NCBI RefSeq assembly: GCF_006716065.1
Contig: NZ_VFOL01000001.1
Location: 5,456,001 to 5,520,000 of the forward strand
Origin: Salinispora arenicola
GTDB taxonomy: Bacteria; Actinomycetota; Actinomycetes; Mycobacteriales; Micromonosporaceae
Direction: 5' to 3'
Length of the DNA stretch: 64,000 nucleotides
The notes under the pieces are model-generated. The model made no database searches and was not told where the DNA came from. It saw only the letters and a program-made list of their open reading frames with translations. The first letter of the stretch is position 1, and each line of letters starts with the position of its first letter. Positions 36,035 through 50,864 of the stretch are shown piece after piece. The position numbers and the translations under genes were made by a program.

Positions 36035-36300
36035 CGACGTGCCCGAGGCCCCCACGCCCACGTCCGGGCGACACGACCGCTGACCAGCCACACCTGCCGA
36101 TGCGACCGCTGTGGGGGTGCGGCACCTGCCAGGCGGAATGGCCCTGCCCGCCAGCCCGGCTCGCCCTCCGGGCCGAATACGGCAACGACCGTACCGCGTT
36201 GCGGGTCTACCTGGGCGCGCTCATGTCCGAAGCGGCCGAGCAGCTAGCCCAGGTCCACCCGGCATCCGATTTGTACCGCCGGTTCCTGCTGTGGGTGTAG
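36031..36300 (+). CDS. Small CxxC protein typical of XRE/DUF397 loci
   Basis: 89 residues. Contains PLWGCGTCQAEWPCPPARLALRAEY and LRVYLGALMSEAAEQLAQVHP, matching a short actinobacterial family with a CxxC...WPC motif that often sits beside XRE/DUF397 genes and is sometimes mislabelled flavin reductase; no flavin-binding fold would fit in this length. The cysteines may bind zinc. Last gene of the coupled operon, followed by a strong hairpin. Confidence 0.7.
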   Translation: MTTCPRPPRPRPGDTTADQPHLPMRPLWGCGTCQAEWPCPPARLALRAEYGNDRTALRVYLGALMSEAAEQLAQVHPASDLYRRFLLWV

Positions 36301-36363
36301 CGACACCGACGTCGGCCCCCCACCGAGGCGGCACCGGAGCGACACAGTGGCTGTCACACGACA

Positions 36364-36412
36364 AGGGCGAGTGGCCCGCCCCGGGGGAGGATCGGGAACG
36401 GCCACTCGCCCT
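36364..36412. terminator. Hairpin after the three-gene operon
   Basis: A perfect 13-base inverted repeat, AGGGCGAGTGGCC (36364-36376) with its complement at 36400-36412, and a 23-base loop. It lies 63 bases after the operon stop and 44 bases beyond the decayed minus-strand gene. Confidence 0.75.
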
Positions 36413-36455
36413 CGCCGTCGGATCCGCGACGATCACGGATCAACGGTTCGGCCAG

Positions 36456-36732
36456 TCAGCGTCTGACCCGGTCGAACTGGAAGTAGTCGAGGTTGAAGTT
36501 CTGGTAGGCCGCGTCGTCCATCCGCACCTCGAACTCGTGCGTACCCCGGCTCAGGTGCTGGATCCCCTCGATCAACGGTGTACCTGACCCACTCACCACC
36601 ACGGATCCAACACATCACCACCGCGCCGTTGCTGTCGCAGATGTCCACGCCCTCGTACTCGCGGGCCACCGCCGGGGTAGGCACCAGCTGCTCGACCGGC
36701 CCGCACAGCTGCCAGCGCAGCCACCGCCTCAT
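36456..36732 (-). pseudogene. Decayed CBM6-like carbohydrate-binding fragment
   Basis: Two pieces of one domain lie in different frames. The first, from ATG 36732, reads VAREYEGVDICDSNG then GGEWVRYTVD. The frame then shifts, and the other frame continues HLSRGTHEFEVRMD, YQNFNLDYFQFDRVR to a stop at 36456. Both pieces fit a CBM6/CBM35-type beta-sandwich (WVRYTV strand, GTHEFEV strand, NLDYFQF end), but the middle of the domain is missing. No catalytic domain is left. A small real protein of 102 residues from the unshifted frame is possible but looks unlike a fold. Confidence 0.5.
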
Positions 36733-36813
36733 CGTGCCCACCTCCTCGGCCAGCCGGGCTACCCAGCGGCGACAAGGTCGCGAGCAAAATCGCGAATCCT
36801 GATGCTGGCCGAT

Positions 36814-37551
36814 TTACCCAGCTATCAGCAACCATGTGCTGAACCCACCAGCCACCAGGAGCGTTGGCACCACCAGCGCCACCTCCACCACCGACCCGGT
36901 GCGGAACCGCAGCGGACCCCACATGCCCAGGGCCGCCCACCGGCAGCCGTGCACCCGGATCGGCCACAGCAGCGGAACCCGTGCATGGGTCAACGCGTCG
37001 CCGAGGGAATGCACCAGGCAGCCCAGCCCCAGCGGGACGCCCAGCCACCACCAGCCGCCCCCCGGGCCGGGTAGCGCCGTGGCCATCGCCCCGACGAGCA
37101 GCCCCACCACTGCCGCCCCGAACGTCCCACGGGTACGTCTGCGCAGCATCCCCCGAGTCGCCAACGCCGCGGCCAGCCCGGCGACGACCGCCGCGGCCAG
37201 GTCGCCACCGAGCCAGCACAGCAGCGACACCACCGCGCCGGCGGCCACCGCGAACACCAGCGTGTGCGTCACCGCCCGATGCCCGCCCCGGTCCGGGCAG
37301 CAGCCGCAGGACGACTGCCGCAACGCCGCCGCCCCCGCAGCCGCGCCCCGGGCGATCAGGCGGGTCACCGGGCCCATCGACCGGGCGACAACCGACCCAG
37401 GATGGTCGATGTCCGGCAGCAACGCGGCACCGGCGGCGACTGCCGCGCCAACCACGACCGTCCCGGCGGTGGGCCGCGCTCCCCACGCGGCGGCCGCCGC
37501 GCAACCACCCAGCCACGCCACCGCCCCGGACAACGCGTGCGACCGCCCCAT
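36814..37551 (-). CDS. YdjM-type membrane-bound metal-dependent hydrolase family protein
   Basis: 245 residues with about six hydrophobic segments. The N-terminus MGRSHALSGAVAWL and the motifs LLPDIDHPGS and HRAVTHT match the YdjM/DUF457 inner-membrane family, thought to be metal-dependent hydrolases; E. coli ydjM is LexA-controlled, but no SOS box is seen here. A further Asp/His set is HSLGDALTHARVPLLWP. A frame start at 37653 would add a 34-residue leader; ATG 37551 is preferred because the family begins there. Confidence 0.82.
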   Translation of the reverse strand: MGRSHALSGAVAWLGGCAAAAAWGARPTAGTVVVGAAVAAGAALLPDIDHPGSVVARSMGPVTRLIARGAAAGAAALRQSSCGCCPDRGGHRAVTHTLVFAVAAGAVVSLLCWLGGDLAAAVVAGLAAALATRGMLRRRTRGTFGAAVVGLLVGAMATALPGPGGGWWWLGVPLGLGCLVHSLGDALTHARVPLLWPIRVHGCRWAALGMWGPLRFRTGSVVEVALVVPTLLVAGGFSTWLLIAG

Positions 37552-37831
37552 CACCGGGACCACCCGCCCTCCACACCAGACCACGGCAGGAAGAGCATCG
37601 CAGGAAGCACCGACACTCTCCAGGTCGAGACCGCTGGCGACCCATCGGATCACCCACGAAATTTAGTACAATCCGGGCATGAGTCTGATGTGACCATAGC
37701 CTGGCATCAGGGCGAGGCGGGTCAACCGCCTCGGCCGTCCACTGCCTGCGCCAGGGCACGTACGCACCGTTCGACCCGCAACCGGCAGGGCTCAACCGCA
37801 TCTCGGTGCGGGGCTGTCTCAAGATCAGGCG

Positions 37832-39277
37832 GTGAGGATGTCGCGGTCGAAAGCTCCGGCGGGGGCGGGGCCCGCCCAACGGTGGCACATCCTCAACGTC
37901 GCGCTGGTCGTCTCGTTCATCAGCCTGTTCGATCTGAGTGTCATCACCGTGATGCTGCCCTCGATCGACCGCGCGCTGGGCGTCGGCAACGGCGCTGTCC
38001 AATGGGTCGTCTCCGGCTACTCGCTGATGTTCGCGCTCGCCCTCGTCCCCGCGGGTCGGCTCGGTGACGCCAAGGGACGACGGTACGCCCTGCTCCTCGG
38101 CCTCGCCTTGTTCGTCGGCGCCAGCACGATGGCCGGACTGGCCAACTCCGGCACCACGCTGGTGGCCGCCCGGCTCCTCCAGGGTGCAGCGGCCGGCGCC
38201 CTCGTACCCCAGATCACCGCCCTGGTGGAGGAGTTGTTCAGCCCCGGAGAGCGGGGCCGCCCCTTCGGGGCGCTCGGTGCCACGTCCAGCGTGGCCACCG
38301 CGGTCGGGCCGGTGCTCGGCGGGCTGATCATCGCCCTGGGCGGGGCGGAGAACGGCTGGCGGCTGGTCTTTCTCATCAACGTCCCCGTCGGCATGGTCAC
38401 GGCGGTGCTTGTCTGGCGGCTGTTTCCGACGAAACCAGTGGACAGCCGGACAAGCCATCGACCCGACCTGATCGGCACGCTGCTGCTGGGCGCCGGGATC
38501 CTGTTGGTGATCCTGCCCGCGCTGCAACGGGAACGGTGGACGGGGCTGCTGCCGTGGCTGTTGGTGCCGGTCGGGATCGGTGTCCTCGTCGCCTTCCGGT
38601 CCTGGGAAACCTCCACGCTGCGACGCCACCCGCCGGTCTTCGACTTCCGCCTGCTCACCCACCGGACGTACCGCCTGGGGCTGCTGCTCGGGTTCCTCTA
38701 CTACGCCGGCTTCACCTCGCTACCGGTGATCTTCAGCTTCCACCTGCAGTACGGCCTACACCGCAGTCCCCTGCACACTGGCCTCACCATCGCGCCATTC
38801 GCGATAGGCTCCGCGATCGGCGCCCTGCTCGGCGGACGGAACGTCGACCGTTACGGCCGTCCACTGCTGGCCATCGGACTCGCCATCGTCATGGCCAGCC
38901 TCACCATGATGATGGCCCTCACCGGCCTGCACGGGACGACCTTCTCGATCGCGAACGCGTTCCCGCTGCTGCTGGCCGGGATCGGCAGCGGCCTCGTGAT
39001 CACACCGAACAACACCCTGACCCTCCAGCAGGTGCCCCGGGCTGACGCCGGCAGCGCCGCCGGCATGTACCGCACCATGCGGCAGGTCGGATCCGCGATC
39101 GGGTTGGCGATGATCACCGCGACCCTGCTCGCGGCGGTCGCGGCCAACGACGGACGCTGGTCGACCGCACTTCGCTACGCGCTCGCGGTGGAGGTCGGCA
39201 TCGTCGCCGCCGCCCTGCTCACCAGCCTCGTCGACATCCTCGGCAGCCGCCGCCACGGACGGAGCCGGGCCTCCTGA
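37832..39277 (+). CDS. MFS transporter, DHA2 (EmrB/QacA) type
   Basis: 481 residues, about 14 transmembrane helices. Seen: LDxxVITVMLPSI-type helix 1 end, QWVVSGYSLMFALALVPAGRLGDAKGRR (motif A), and the motif C region ALGATSSVATAVGPVLGG in helix 5. This is the proton-driven multidrug pump family. Start could be GTG 37832 or ATG 37838. It stands between the YdjM-type gene (divergent) and a LysE exporter. No adjacent regulator, so substrate and inducer are unknown. Confidence 0.92.
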   Translation: MRMSRSKAPAGAGPAQRWHILNVALVVSFISLFDLSVITVMLPSIDRALGVGNGAVQWVVSGYSLMFALALVPAGRLGDAKGRRYALLLGLALFVGASTMAGLANSGTTLVAARLLQGAAAGALVPQITALVEELFSPGERGRPFGALGATSSVATAVGPVLGGLIIALGGAENGWRLVFLINVPVGMVTAVLVWRLFPTKPVDSRTSHRPDLIGTLLLGAGILLVILPALQRERWTGLLPWLLVPVGIGVLVAFRSWETSTLRRHPPVFDFRLLTHRTYRLGLLLGFLYYAGFTSLPVIFSFHLQYGLHRSPLHTGLTIAPFAIGSAIGALLGGRNVDRYGRPLLAIGLAIVMASLTMMMALTGLHGTTFSIANAFPLLLAGIGSGLVITPNNTLTLQQVPRADAGSAAGMYRTMRQVGSAIGLAMITATLLAAVAANDGRWSTALRYALAVEVGIVAAALLTSLVDILGSRRHGRSRAS

Positions 39278-39391
39278 CCCCGCCGCGGACCCCGTGCGGG
39301 TCGGCGCCACGCCCTCAACCCTCACCTCGCAGTGGCCAAGGGCACAGGTCAGAGCACGGGAAAGACCTCGCCCGGCGGCGAGGACGCAGGC

Positions 39392-40060
39392 ATGATGTCC
39401 GGCGTGCTGGGGATCACCGACATCTGGACGTACGTGCTGGGCACCGTGGCCATCATCCTGCTGCCCGGGCCCAACTCGCTCTTCGTGCTCGCCACCGCCG
39501 CCCGGCGTGGCGTGGGCGCCGGCTACCGCGCGGCCAGTGCGGTGTTCGTGGGCGACGGAGTCCTGATGTTCCTCTCGGCCGCCGGGGTGGCGTCCCTGCT
39601 CCAGGCGTACCCGCCGATCTTTCTGGTGATCAAATATGCCGGCGCCGCGTACCTGGGCTACCTCGGCCTGGGGATGCTGCGTGGGGCCTGGCAGCGCTGG
39701 CGGACCCGCCACGACCCGGCCGCACCACGACTCATCGACGCCGACGACCCCGCCCAGACGCAGGGCCCGTTCCGCCGGGCACTGGTGATCAGCCTGCTCA
39801 ACCCGAAGGCGATCCTCTTCTTCGTCTCGTTCTTCATCCAGTTCGTCGACCCGAGCTACCCGTGGCCGGCGCTGTCGTTCCTGCTGCTCGGGCTGGTCGC
39901 ACAGGTGACCAGCGCGCTCTACCTGACCGTGCTGATCTTCGCGGGTACCTTCCTGGCCGCCCAGTTCCGCCAACGCCGCCGCTTGGCCGCGGGCGCGACG
40001 ACCACGGTCGGTGCGCTCTTCCTCGGCTTCAGCCTGAAACTCGCCACCGCCAGCGGCTGA
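39392..40060 (+). CDS. LysE/LeuE-family amino acid exporter
   Basis: 222 residues, about six transmembrane helices. The family motif ILLPGPNSLFVLATAARRGVGAGYRAA is near the N-terminus, and the second half carries SLLNPKAILFFVSFFIQFV. Such proteins export amino acids or small metabolites. Start at ATG 39392 (or 39395); the frame from 39332 adds an unlikely leader. A run of CACGTG repeats follows. Confidence 0.9.
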   Translation: MMSGVLGITDIWTYVLGTVAIILLPGPNSLFVLATAARRGVGAGYRAASAVFVGDGVLMFLSAAGVASLLQAYPPIFLVIKYAGAAYLGYLGLGMLRGAWQRWRTRHDPAAPRLIDADDPAQTQGPFRRALVISLLNPKAILFFVSFFIQFVDPSYPWPALSFLLLGLVAQVTSALYLTVLIFAGTFLAAQFRQRRRLAAGATTTVGALFLGFSLKLATASG

Positions 40061-40080
40061 CCTACCCCCGGGCCCAGGGG

Positions 40081-40155
40081 CACGTGCCATCCCGCCACCG
40101 GTCACGTGCCGTCCCCACTACCCGTCACGTGCCAGCCCCGCTACCCCGTCACGTG
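40081..40155. repeat. Four CACGTG-centred repeats
   Basis: CACGTG occurs at 40081, 40103, 40126 and 40150, each within a 22-24-base unit of the form GTCACGTGCCATCCCC-NCTACC. They fill the space between the LysE gene and the convergent spo0M-like gene, and the last one runs into the Gly-rich 3' end of the latter. Confidence 0.75.
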
Positions 40156-41075
40156 CCATCCCCACCACCACCGCCACCGACGCCCGCGCCGCCGGCCGTA
40201 CCGCCCAGCCCGTAGCCGGGGCGCAGTGGTTCATCCGGGGGCCGGCTCACGTGGACGGACTCGTTGATCGGGGCCGACCAGTTGGCGTGCGCCACCGCCG
40301 CCGCGTGCCGGTTGATCGCCATTCGCAGCCACCCGTCCACGATCGCCACCCAGTCCTGTCGCTCGGCGGCGGCATGCCAGACCTGGAACCGGCTGATGCT
40401 CTGGTGCGTGATCCCCGCCAGCGCCAGCCGCCGGTCACACCAGAGCAGCACCTCAAGGCCAGCGGAATCGGCGATGAAGATCACCTCCAGTTCGGTGATC
40501 GGCCCGGCGTACAACGGTGCGACCCAGTAGCCCAGCCGTTGGTGCAGCGAGAGGGTCTGCGCGACGCCGGGCAACCGGGCGGCGACCGACCCGGCCTGCC
40601 GCAGGCTGAACCCGAGGCTGTCCAGGGCGGCGAGAACATACGCCTGGGTGGTCAGCGGGTGCACGAACAGCGGCAGCATCGCACCCTGGTCGCTCCGGGG
40701 CTCGATCGCCACCTCGGTACGCAGACCCATTCGCAGGCTGAGCAGCGGCATCCCGCCGACGACGGTCACCGGGGTCTCCCAGGGCACCGGAAACCGGAAC
40801 GGGATACTGCGCACCCTCCCCGCGCGCAGCACGAACCCGCCGGAGATCTCGGCCTGATGGAACTGCACCAGCTGACGGGGGGCCTCCGGGTCGTCCGGCT
40901 CGGCCGACGTGACCAGGCCGAGCCGGACATGCAGCACCGGCACGTCAGCCCGGCCAGCGGTGACGAGCACCCGCCCCGGAAGAGCCAGACCAGGGCGGGT
41001 GCTCGGGTTGGCCAACACCGTCCGGACGGTCAGCCCCGTCCGGCTCGACCCCGGCGACAGCCCCATCCACCGCAC
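40149..41075 (-). CDS. Spo0M-family sporulation-control protein
   Basis: 308 residues. Arrestin-like beta-sandwich protein related to Bacillus Spo0M: VRTVLANPSTRPGLALPGRVLV, VQFHQAEISGGFVLRAGRVRSIPFRFPVPWETPV and RTEVAI match the core (about 15-130); the second half also carries helical and beta segments (AALDSLGF). Role in Gram-positive cell division or sporulation control, cytoplasmic. The last 15 residues are almost all Gly, encoded by the repeat region. Start GTG 41075 or ATG 41066. Confidence 0.88.
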   Translation of the reverse strand: MRWMGLSPGSSRTGLTVRTVLANPSTRPGLALPGRVLVTAGRADVPVLHVRLGLVTSAEPDDPEAPRQLVQFHQAEISGGFVLRAGRVRSIPFRFPVPWETPVTVVGGMPLLSLRMGLRTEVAIEPRSDQGAMLPLFVHPLTTQAYVLAALDSLGFSLRQAGSVAARLPGVAQTLSLHQRLGYWVAPLYAGPITELEVIFIADSAGLEVLLWCDRRLALAGITHQSISRFQVWHAAAERQDWVAIVDGWLRMAINRHAAAVAHANWSAPINESVHVSRPPDEPLRPGYGLGGTAGGAGVGGGGGGDGT

Positions 41076-41098
41076 CCGGCCCGCTTACCCAGACCCGG

Positions 41099-42163
41099 TC
41101 AGCGCAACCGCCGCCCCCGAGGAACCGGATCCGTCTCATCGTCGAACTCGCCGATGACCTCCTCCAGCAGGTCCTCCAGCGCGACGAAACCGACCGGACG
41201 GGCCGGCCCCCCGCCGTTACGGACCAAGGCCAGCTGCGAACGTCGGGCCCGCATCGCCGCCACCGCCTCGGTGACCGTCGCCGACGCGGGCAGGGTGAAC
41301 GCGGCCGTCATCAGCTCCCCGGCGGTCGCCGTCGGACGGCTGACCGCGGCCCGGACCGCCTCCCGCACGTGCACCAGCCCACACACGTCACCGGCCTCGT
41401 CGAGCACCGCCAGGCGGGACCGCCCGCTGTCGCGGCTGACCTGCTCGATCCGGCCTACGTCCGCGTGCCGTCGCACGGTGACGATCCGATCGAACGGCTC
41501 CATCACCTGGGCCACCGTCGTGCCCTGCAGCTCCAGCATGCTGGTCAGCAACTCGTGCTGCTCGGCACCGAGCAGCCCGTGTTCACGGGACTGCTCCAGC
41601 AGGATGCGCAGTTCCTCCGGGCCGTGCACCTGGGCCAGTTGATCCTGCGGCTTGACCTTAAACAGGCGCAGGATGCCGTTCGCCATCGAGTTCAGTGCCG
41701 ACAACACCGGCCGGGACACCCGGGCGAAAGCGCGGAACGGCAGCGCCAACAAGACCGCGGACCGTTCGGCGTCGCTGATCGCCCACGACTTCGGCGCCAT
41801 CTCCCCCACCACCAGATGCAGGAAGGTAACCAGGCTCAGCGCGAAGATCAGCGCGATGACGTGGCTCGCCGCGGTGGGCAGCCCGACGGCGTGCAGCAAC
41901 GGGCTGAGCAGACGCTCGATCGCCGGTTCGGCCAGCGCGCCCAGGCCCAGCGTGCACAGGGTGATGCCCAGTTGCGCGCCGGCCAGCATGAGCGACAACT
42001 CCCGTACGCCGTCCAGTGCGGCTCGGGCTGCCCGGCCACCACCGGCGGCGGCCTGCTCCAGCCGGTAGCGCTTGCTCGCCACGAGGGCGAACTCGGCGGC
42101 GACGAAGAAGCCGTTCAACGCCAGCAGAACCACCGAGGTGACGAGTGCGACCCCGACGCTCAT
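41099..42163 (-). CDS. CNNM/CorC-type membrane protein with CBS domains (second of pair)
   Basis: 354 residues. CNNM transmembrane domain (about 1-180) with four hydrophobic segments and the family motifs GFFVAAEFALVASKRYRLEQ, SLMLAGAQLGITLCTLGLG, VVGEMAPKSWAI; then a CBS pair (about 205-340). This family transports or regulates magnesium or related divalent ions and is often called hemolysin-like. The C-terminal CorC domain found in its partner is missing. Its start overlaps the partner stop by four bases (ATGA). Confidence 0.92.
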   Translation of the reverse strand: MSVGVALVTSVVLLALNGFFVAAEFALVASKRYRLEQAAAGGGRAARAALDGVRELSLMLAGAQLGITLCTLGLGALAEPAIERLLSPLLHAVGLPTAASHVIALIFALSLVTFLHLVVGEMAPKSWAISDAERSAVLLALPFRAFARVSRPVLSALNSMANGILRLFKVKPQDQLAQVHGPEELRILLEQSREHGLLGAEQHELLTSMLELQGTTVAQVMEPFDRIVTVRRHADVGRIEQVSRDSGRSRLAVLDEAGDVCGLVHVREAVRAAVSRPTATAGELMTAAFTLPASATVTEAVAAMRARRSQLALVRNGGGPARPVGFVALEDLLEEVIGEFDDETDPVPRGRRLR

Positions 42164-43518
42164 GAGGGCACCTCCGGGTCACCATCCGACTCATGCAGGA
42201 ACAGCCGGACCGAGTCGGCGACGTGCCGGTCGACCCCGAGCACCTCGATCAGCACCCGGGTACCGGCCACCGCCTCGTCCGCGTCCTCCGGCACGGTGAC
42301 CTCCAGCCGGTCGCCGACCTCGGGTACCCGGCCCAGCTCCCGCATGACCAGGCCGGAGAGCGTGTCGTACTCCGGGGCCACGGGCAACGAGATGCCGGTG
42401 CTGTCGGCGACCTCGTCGATCCGCCAGCGGGCCGGCACGATCCAGGAGCCGTCGCTCTGCCGGGTGGGGATTCGCTCCGGTGGGTCGTCCTCGTCCCGGA
42501 TCGGCCCCACCAACTCCTCGGCGATGTCCTCCAAAGTGATCACCCCGGCGAAGCCGCCGTACTCGTCCACCACGCAGGCGAGCTGCCGGTGGCTGGAGCG
42601 CAACCGGTCCAGCACCGTCGGCAGCGGCAGGGTCTCGGGCACCAGCAGCGGGGGGACCGCCACCGTACCGACCGGGGTGGTGGCCCGGCGCTCCAGTGGC
42701 ACGCCGAGCACGTCGGCGATGCCGGTCACACCGATCACGTCGTCCACGCCCTCGGCGCCCTGGACGGGAAACCGGGAACGGCCGGTTTCCAACAGCTCGA
42801 CGACACGGCTGACCGGCTCGTGGGCGCGGACGGTGTGCACGTCCACCCGGGGCACCATGGCCTCCCCCGCGGTGAGCTGGCGGAAATCCAGCCCACGGTC
42901 GAGCAGGGTGGACATCTCCGCGGTCAGGTGCCCGCCCTCGCGGGACTCGGCGATGATCTGCTCCAGGTCCTCCAGGGTCGCCCCACTGGGCAGTTCCTCG
43001 ATGGGTTCGACGCCCGCCCGGCGCAGCAGCCGAACTGCGGCCCGGTCGAAGAGTTTGATCACTGGGCCGGCGACCTTGAGGTAGACCAGGGTGGAGGCGG
43101 CGAGTGCCCGGGCGAGCGGCTCGGCGCGGGCGATGGCGAGGTTCTTGGGTGCCAGCTCACCGAGCACCATCTGCACGATGGTGGCGATGACCAGGGCCAG
43201 CGCGACGGACAACGGCCGGCCGACCGCGTCGGACATCCCGGCCACACCGAGCAGGTCGGCCAGGCCGGCACCCAGATAGGGCTCAGCGACGTAGCCGACC
43301 AGCAGCGCGGTGACCGTGATGCCGAGCTGGGCGCCGGAGAGCATGAAAGACAGCCGCCCGGTCACCTCCAGGGCCCGGGACGAGGCCTTGTCGCCATCGG
43401 CGGCACGCTGCTTGAGCTTGCCCCGGTCCACGGCGACGTAGCCGAACTCCTGGGCCACGAAGTATCCGGTGGCCGCGGTGAGAACAACGATGAAGAGGAG
43501 CCCAACGACGATCAACAC
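42160..43518 (-). CDS. CNNM/CorC-type membrane protein with CBS and CorC domains
   Basis: 452 residues. Transmembrane domain (about 1-190: GYFVAQEFGYVAVDRGKLKQ, FMLSGAQLGITVTALLVGYVAEP, VLGELAPKNLAIARAEP), a CBS pair (about 215-340; DEYGGFAGVITLEDIAEELVG) and a CorC/HlyC transporter-associated domain (about 355-440). Predicted Mg2+/Co2+ efflux or homeostasis protein in the cytoplasmic membrane. The GTG start at 43518 is the last base of a hairpin; its only Shine-Dalgarno, GGGAG, is inside that hairpin. It is coupled to the next CNNM gene. Confidence 0.92.
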   Translation of the reverse strand: MLIVVGLLFIVVLTAATGYFVAQEFGYVAVDRGKLKQRAADGDKASSRALEVTGRLSFMLSGAQLGITVTALLVGYVAEPYLGAGLADLLGVAGMSDAVGRPLSVALALVIATIVQMVLGELAPKNLAIARAEPLARALAASTLVYLKVAGPVIKLFDRAAVRLLRRAGVEPIEELPSGATLEDLEQIIAESREGGHLTAEMSTLLDRGLDFRQLTAGEAMVPRVDVHTVRAHEPVSRVVELLETGRSRFPVQGAEGVDDVIGVTGIADVLGVPLERRATTPVGTVAVPPLLVPETLPLPTVLDRLRSSHRQLACVVDEYGGFAGVITLEDIAEELVGPIRDEDDPPERIPTRQSDGSWIVPARWRIDEVADSTGISLPVAPEYDTLSGLVMRELGRVPEVGDRLEVTVPEDADEAVAGTRVLIEVLGVDRHVADSVRLFLHESDGDPEVPS

Positions 43519-43600
43519 GGGAGCTTCAGGGCTCCCGTCCGCCTCGGGGTCAGGGATAGCCGGGCATCACCCGGCTCGCTACTGCTGCCCTCCTGGGCAG
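43518..43600 (-). promoter_or_regulatory. Structured leader with three hairpins before the CNNM pair
   Basis: In the transcript direction: hairpin 1 43600-43585 (6 bp), hairpin 2 43576-43558 (7 bp), hairpin 3 43537-43518 (7 bp, loop 6). Hairpin 3 holds the GGGAG ribosome site in its 5' arm and ends at the GTG start codon. I recognise no Rfam class such as M-box or yybP-ykoY with certainty. Confidence 0.55.
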
Positions 43601-43654
43601 ACGAGTCGATCATTCGCTCATTTTATCGGGATCGCCGGGAGGTCCGCTGACGGT

Positions 43655-43690
43655 GCCGGAAGGGTCTCGGCGCACCCGGACCCTTCCGGC
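43655..43690. terminator. Terminator hairpin of the aminopeptidase gene
   Basis: A perfect 12-base inverted repeat, GCCGGAAGGGTC (43655-43666) with its complement at 43679-43690 and a 12-base loop. It lies 7 bases after the stop of the minus-strand aminopeptidase gene and upstream of the CNNM leader promoter region (about 43620). Confidence 0.8.
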
Positions 43691-43696
43691 GCACGG

Positions 43697-45328
<1,632 letters not shown>

Positions 45329-45414
45329 CTATCACAGGGTGCCCTGACGCTCCCCGTACGGCAAGACGTGAACCGACCTGAAGGAAACCGGCGGAGTGGC
45401 GGTCTCGGTGTCGG

Positions 45415-45807
45415 TCAGCGCGGCGGGCGCCCGGGCCGACAATCCCAACGCGCCTCGACCAGCAGGTCAGGGCGCCCGAGGTCGAGCACGACGCGGTTGA
45501 CGACCCGTTGGGCGGCGGTCAACGAACGCACCGAAAGCAGCCGCCCCCGACTCTCCCGGCGCAGGACGAAGTAGTGCACGGCCGCGCGCACCCGACCCCG
45601 GTCCGCGGCACTGGCCCGAGCCGTGGAGACGACCAGCTCGCGCAGCACGTGGGCGAGCCGCTCGGCGAGCTCCAACTCGGGCTCGGCCAGCCCTGCTCGG
45701 ACGGCGGCGAGGTGACCGTCGACCTTCCGGATCAGCACATCGGTGCCGGCCCGGGCCGCCCGCTTACTCGCCGTCGGCACCACCGCGGGCGCCTTCTCGA
45801 CCACCAT
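45415..45807 (-). CDS. Small hypothetical helical protein
   Basis: 130 residues, soluble, basic, mostly helical, with no recognised domain. It reads AAVRAGLAEPELELAERLAHVLREL and AAVHYFVLRRESRGRLLSVR. The start is well supported by GGAGGG 6 bases upstream of ATG 45807. A perfect inverted repeat lies directly upstream of that ribosome site, which suggests autoregulation or leader control. It lies alone between the aminopeptidase and lhr. Confidence 0.6.
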   Translation of the reverse strand: MVVEKAPAVVPTASKRAARAGTDVLIRKVDGHLAAVRAGLAEPELELAERLAHVLRELVVSTARASAADRGRVRAAVHYFVLRRESRGRLLSVRSLTAAQRVVNRVVLDLGRPDLLVEARWDCRPGRPPR

Positions 45808-45815
45808 CCGCCCTC

Positions 45816-45837
45816 CACTCGCGCTACATCGCGAGTG
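45816..45837. promoter_or_regulatory. 8-base inverted repeat next to a ribosome site
   Basis: CACTCGCG and CGCGAGTG flank CTACAT, perfect over 8 bases each side, directly upstream of the GGAGGG and ATG of the minus-strand small gene. As RNA it folds into a hairpin whose loop reads AUGUAG, a start codon followed at once by a stop. It could be a protein operator or an RNA switch. Confidence 0.55.
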
Positions 45838-45980
45838 AAGTTACTTTATGTTGTGGGTCACAATCAAGCAGTTAACTAAGACTTAAGCAATCCATCGTGA
45901 CATTCAACGCTTTCGGCCTGTAGCGGACAGAACACCATAGCCTTCCGGTGCGTGTCGGACCGTGGGGGCACGATGGGGAC

Positions 45981-50810
<4,830 letters not shown>

Positions 50811-50864
50811 CGGTCGGCCCGGCCGTCCCCTCCGTGCGGGGAAGACCCAGCTAGCCTTTCGTCC

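Noticed and set aside
36031..36300. Flavin reductase
   Set aside because: Relatives are sometimes labelled so, but 89 residues with a CxxC motif cannot hold a flavin reductase fold.
40081..40155. CRISPR-like array of CACGTG repeats
   Set aside because: Units are 22-24 bases with no unique spacers and no cas genes nearby.
43518..43600. M-box or yybP-ykoY riboswitch upstream of the CNNM pair
   Set aside because: The conserved core sequences of those classes are not present; only hairpins are visible.
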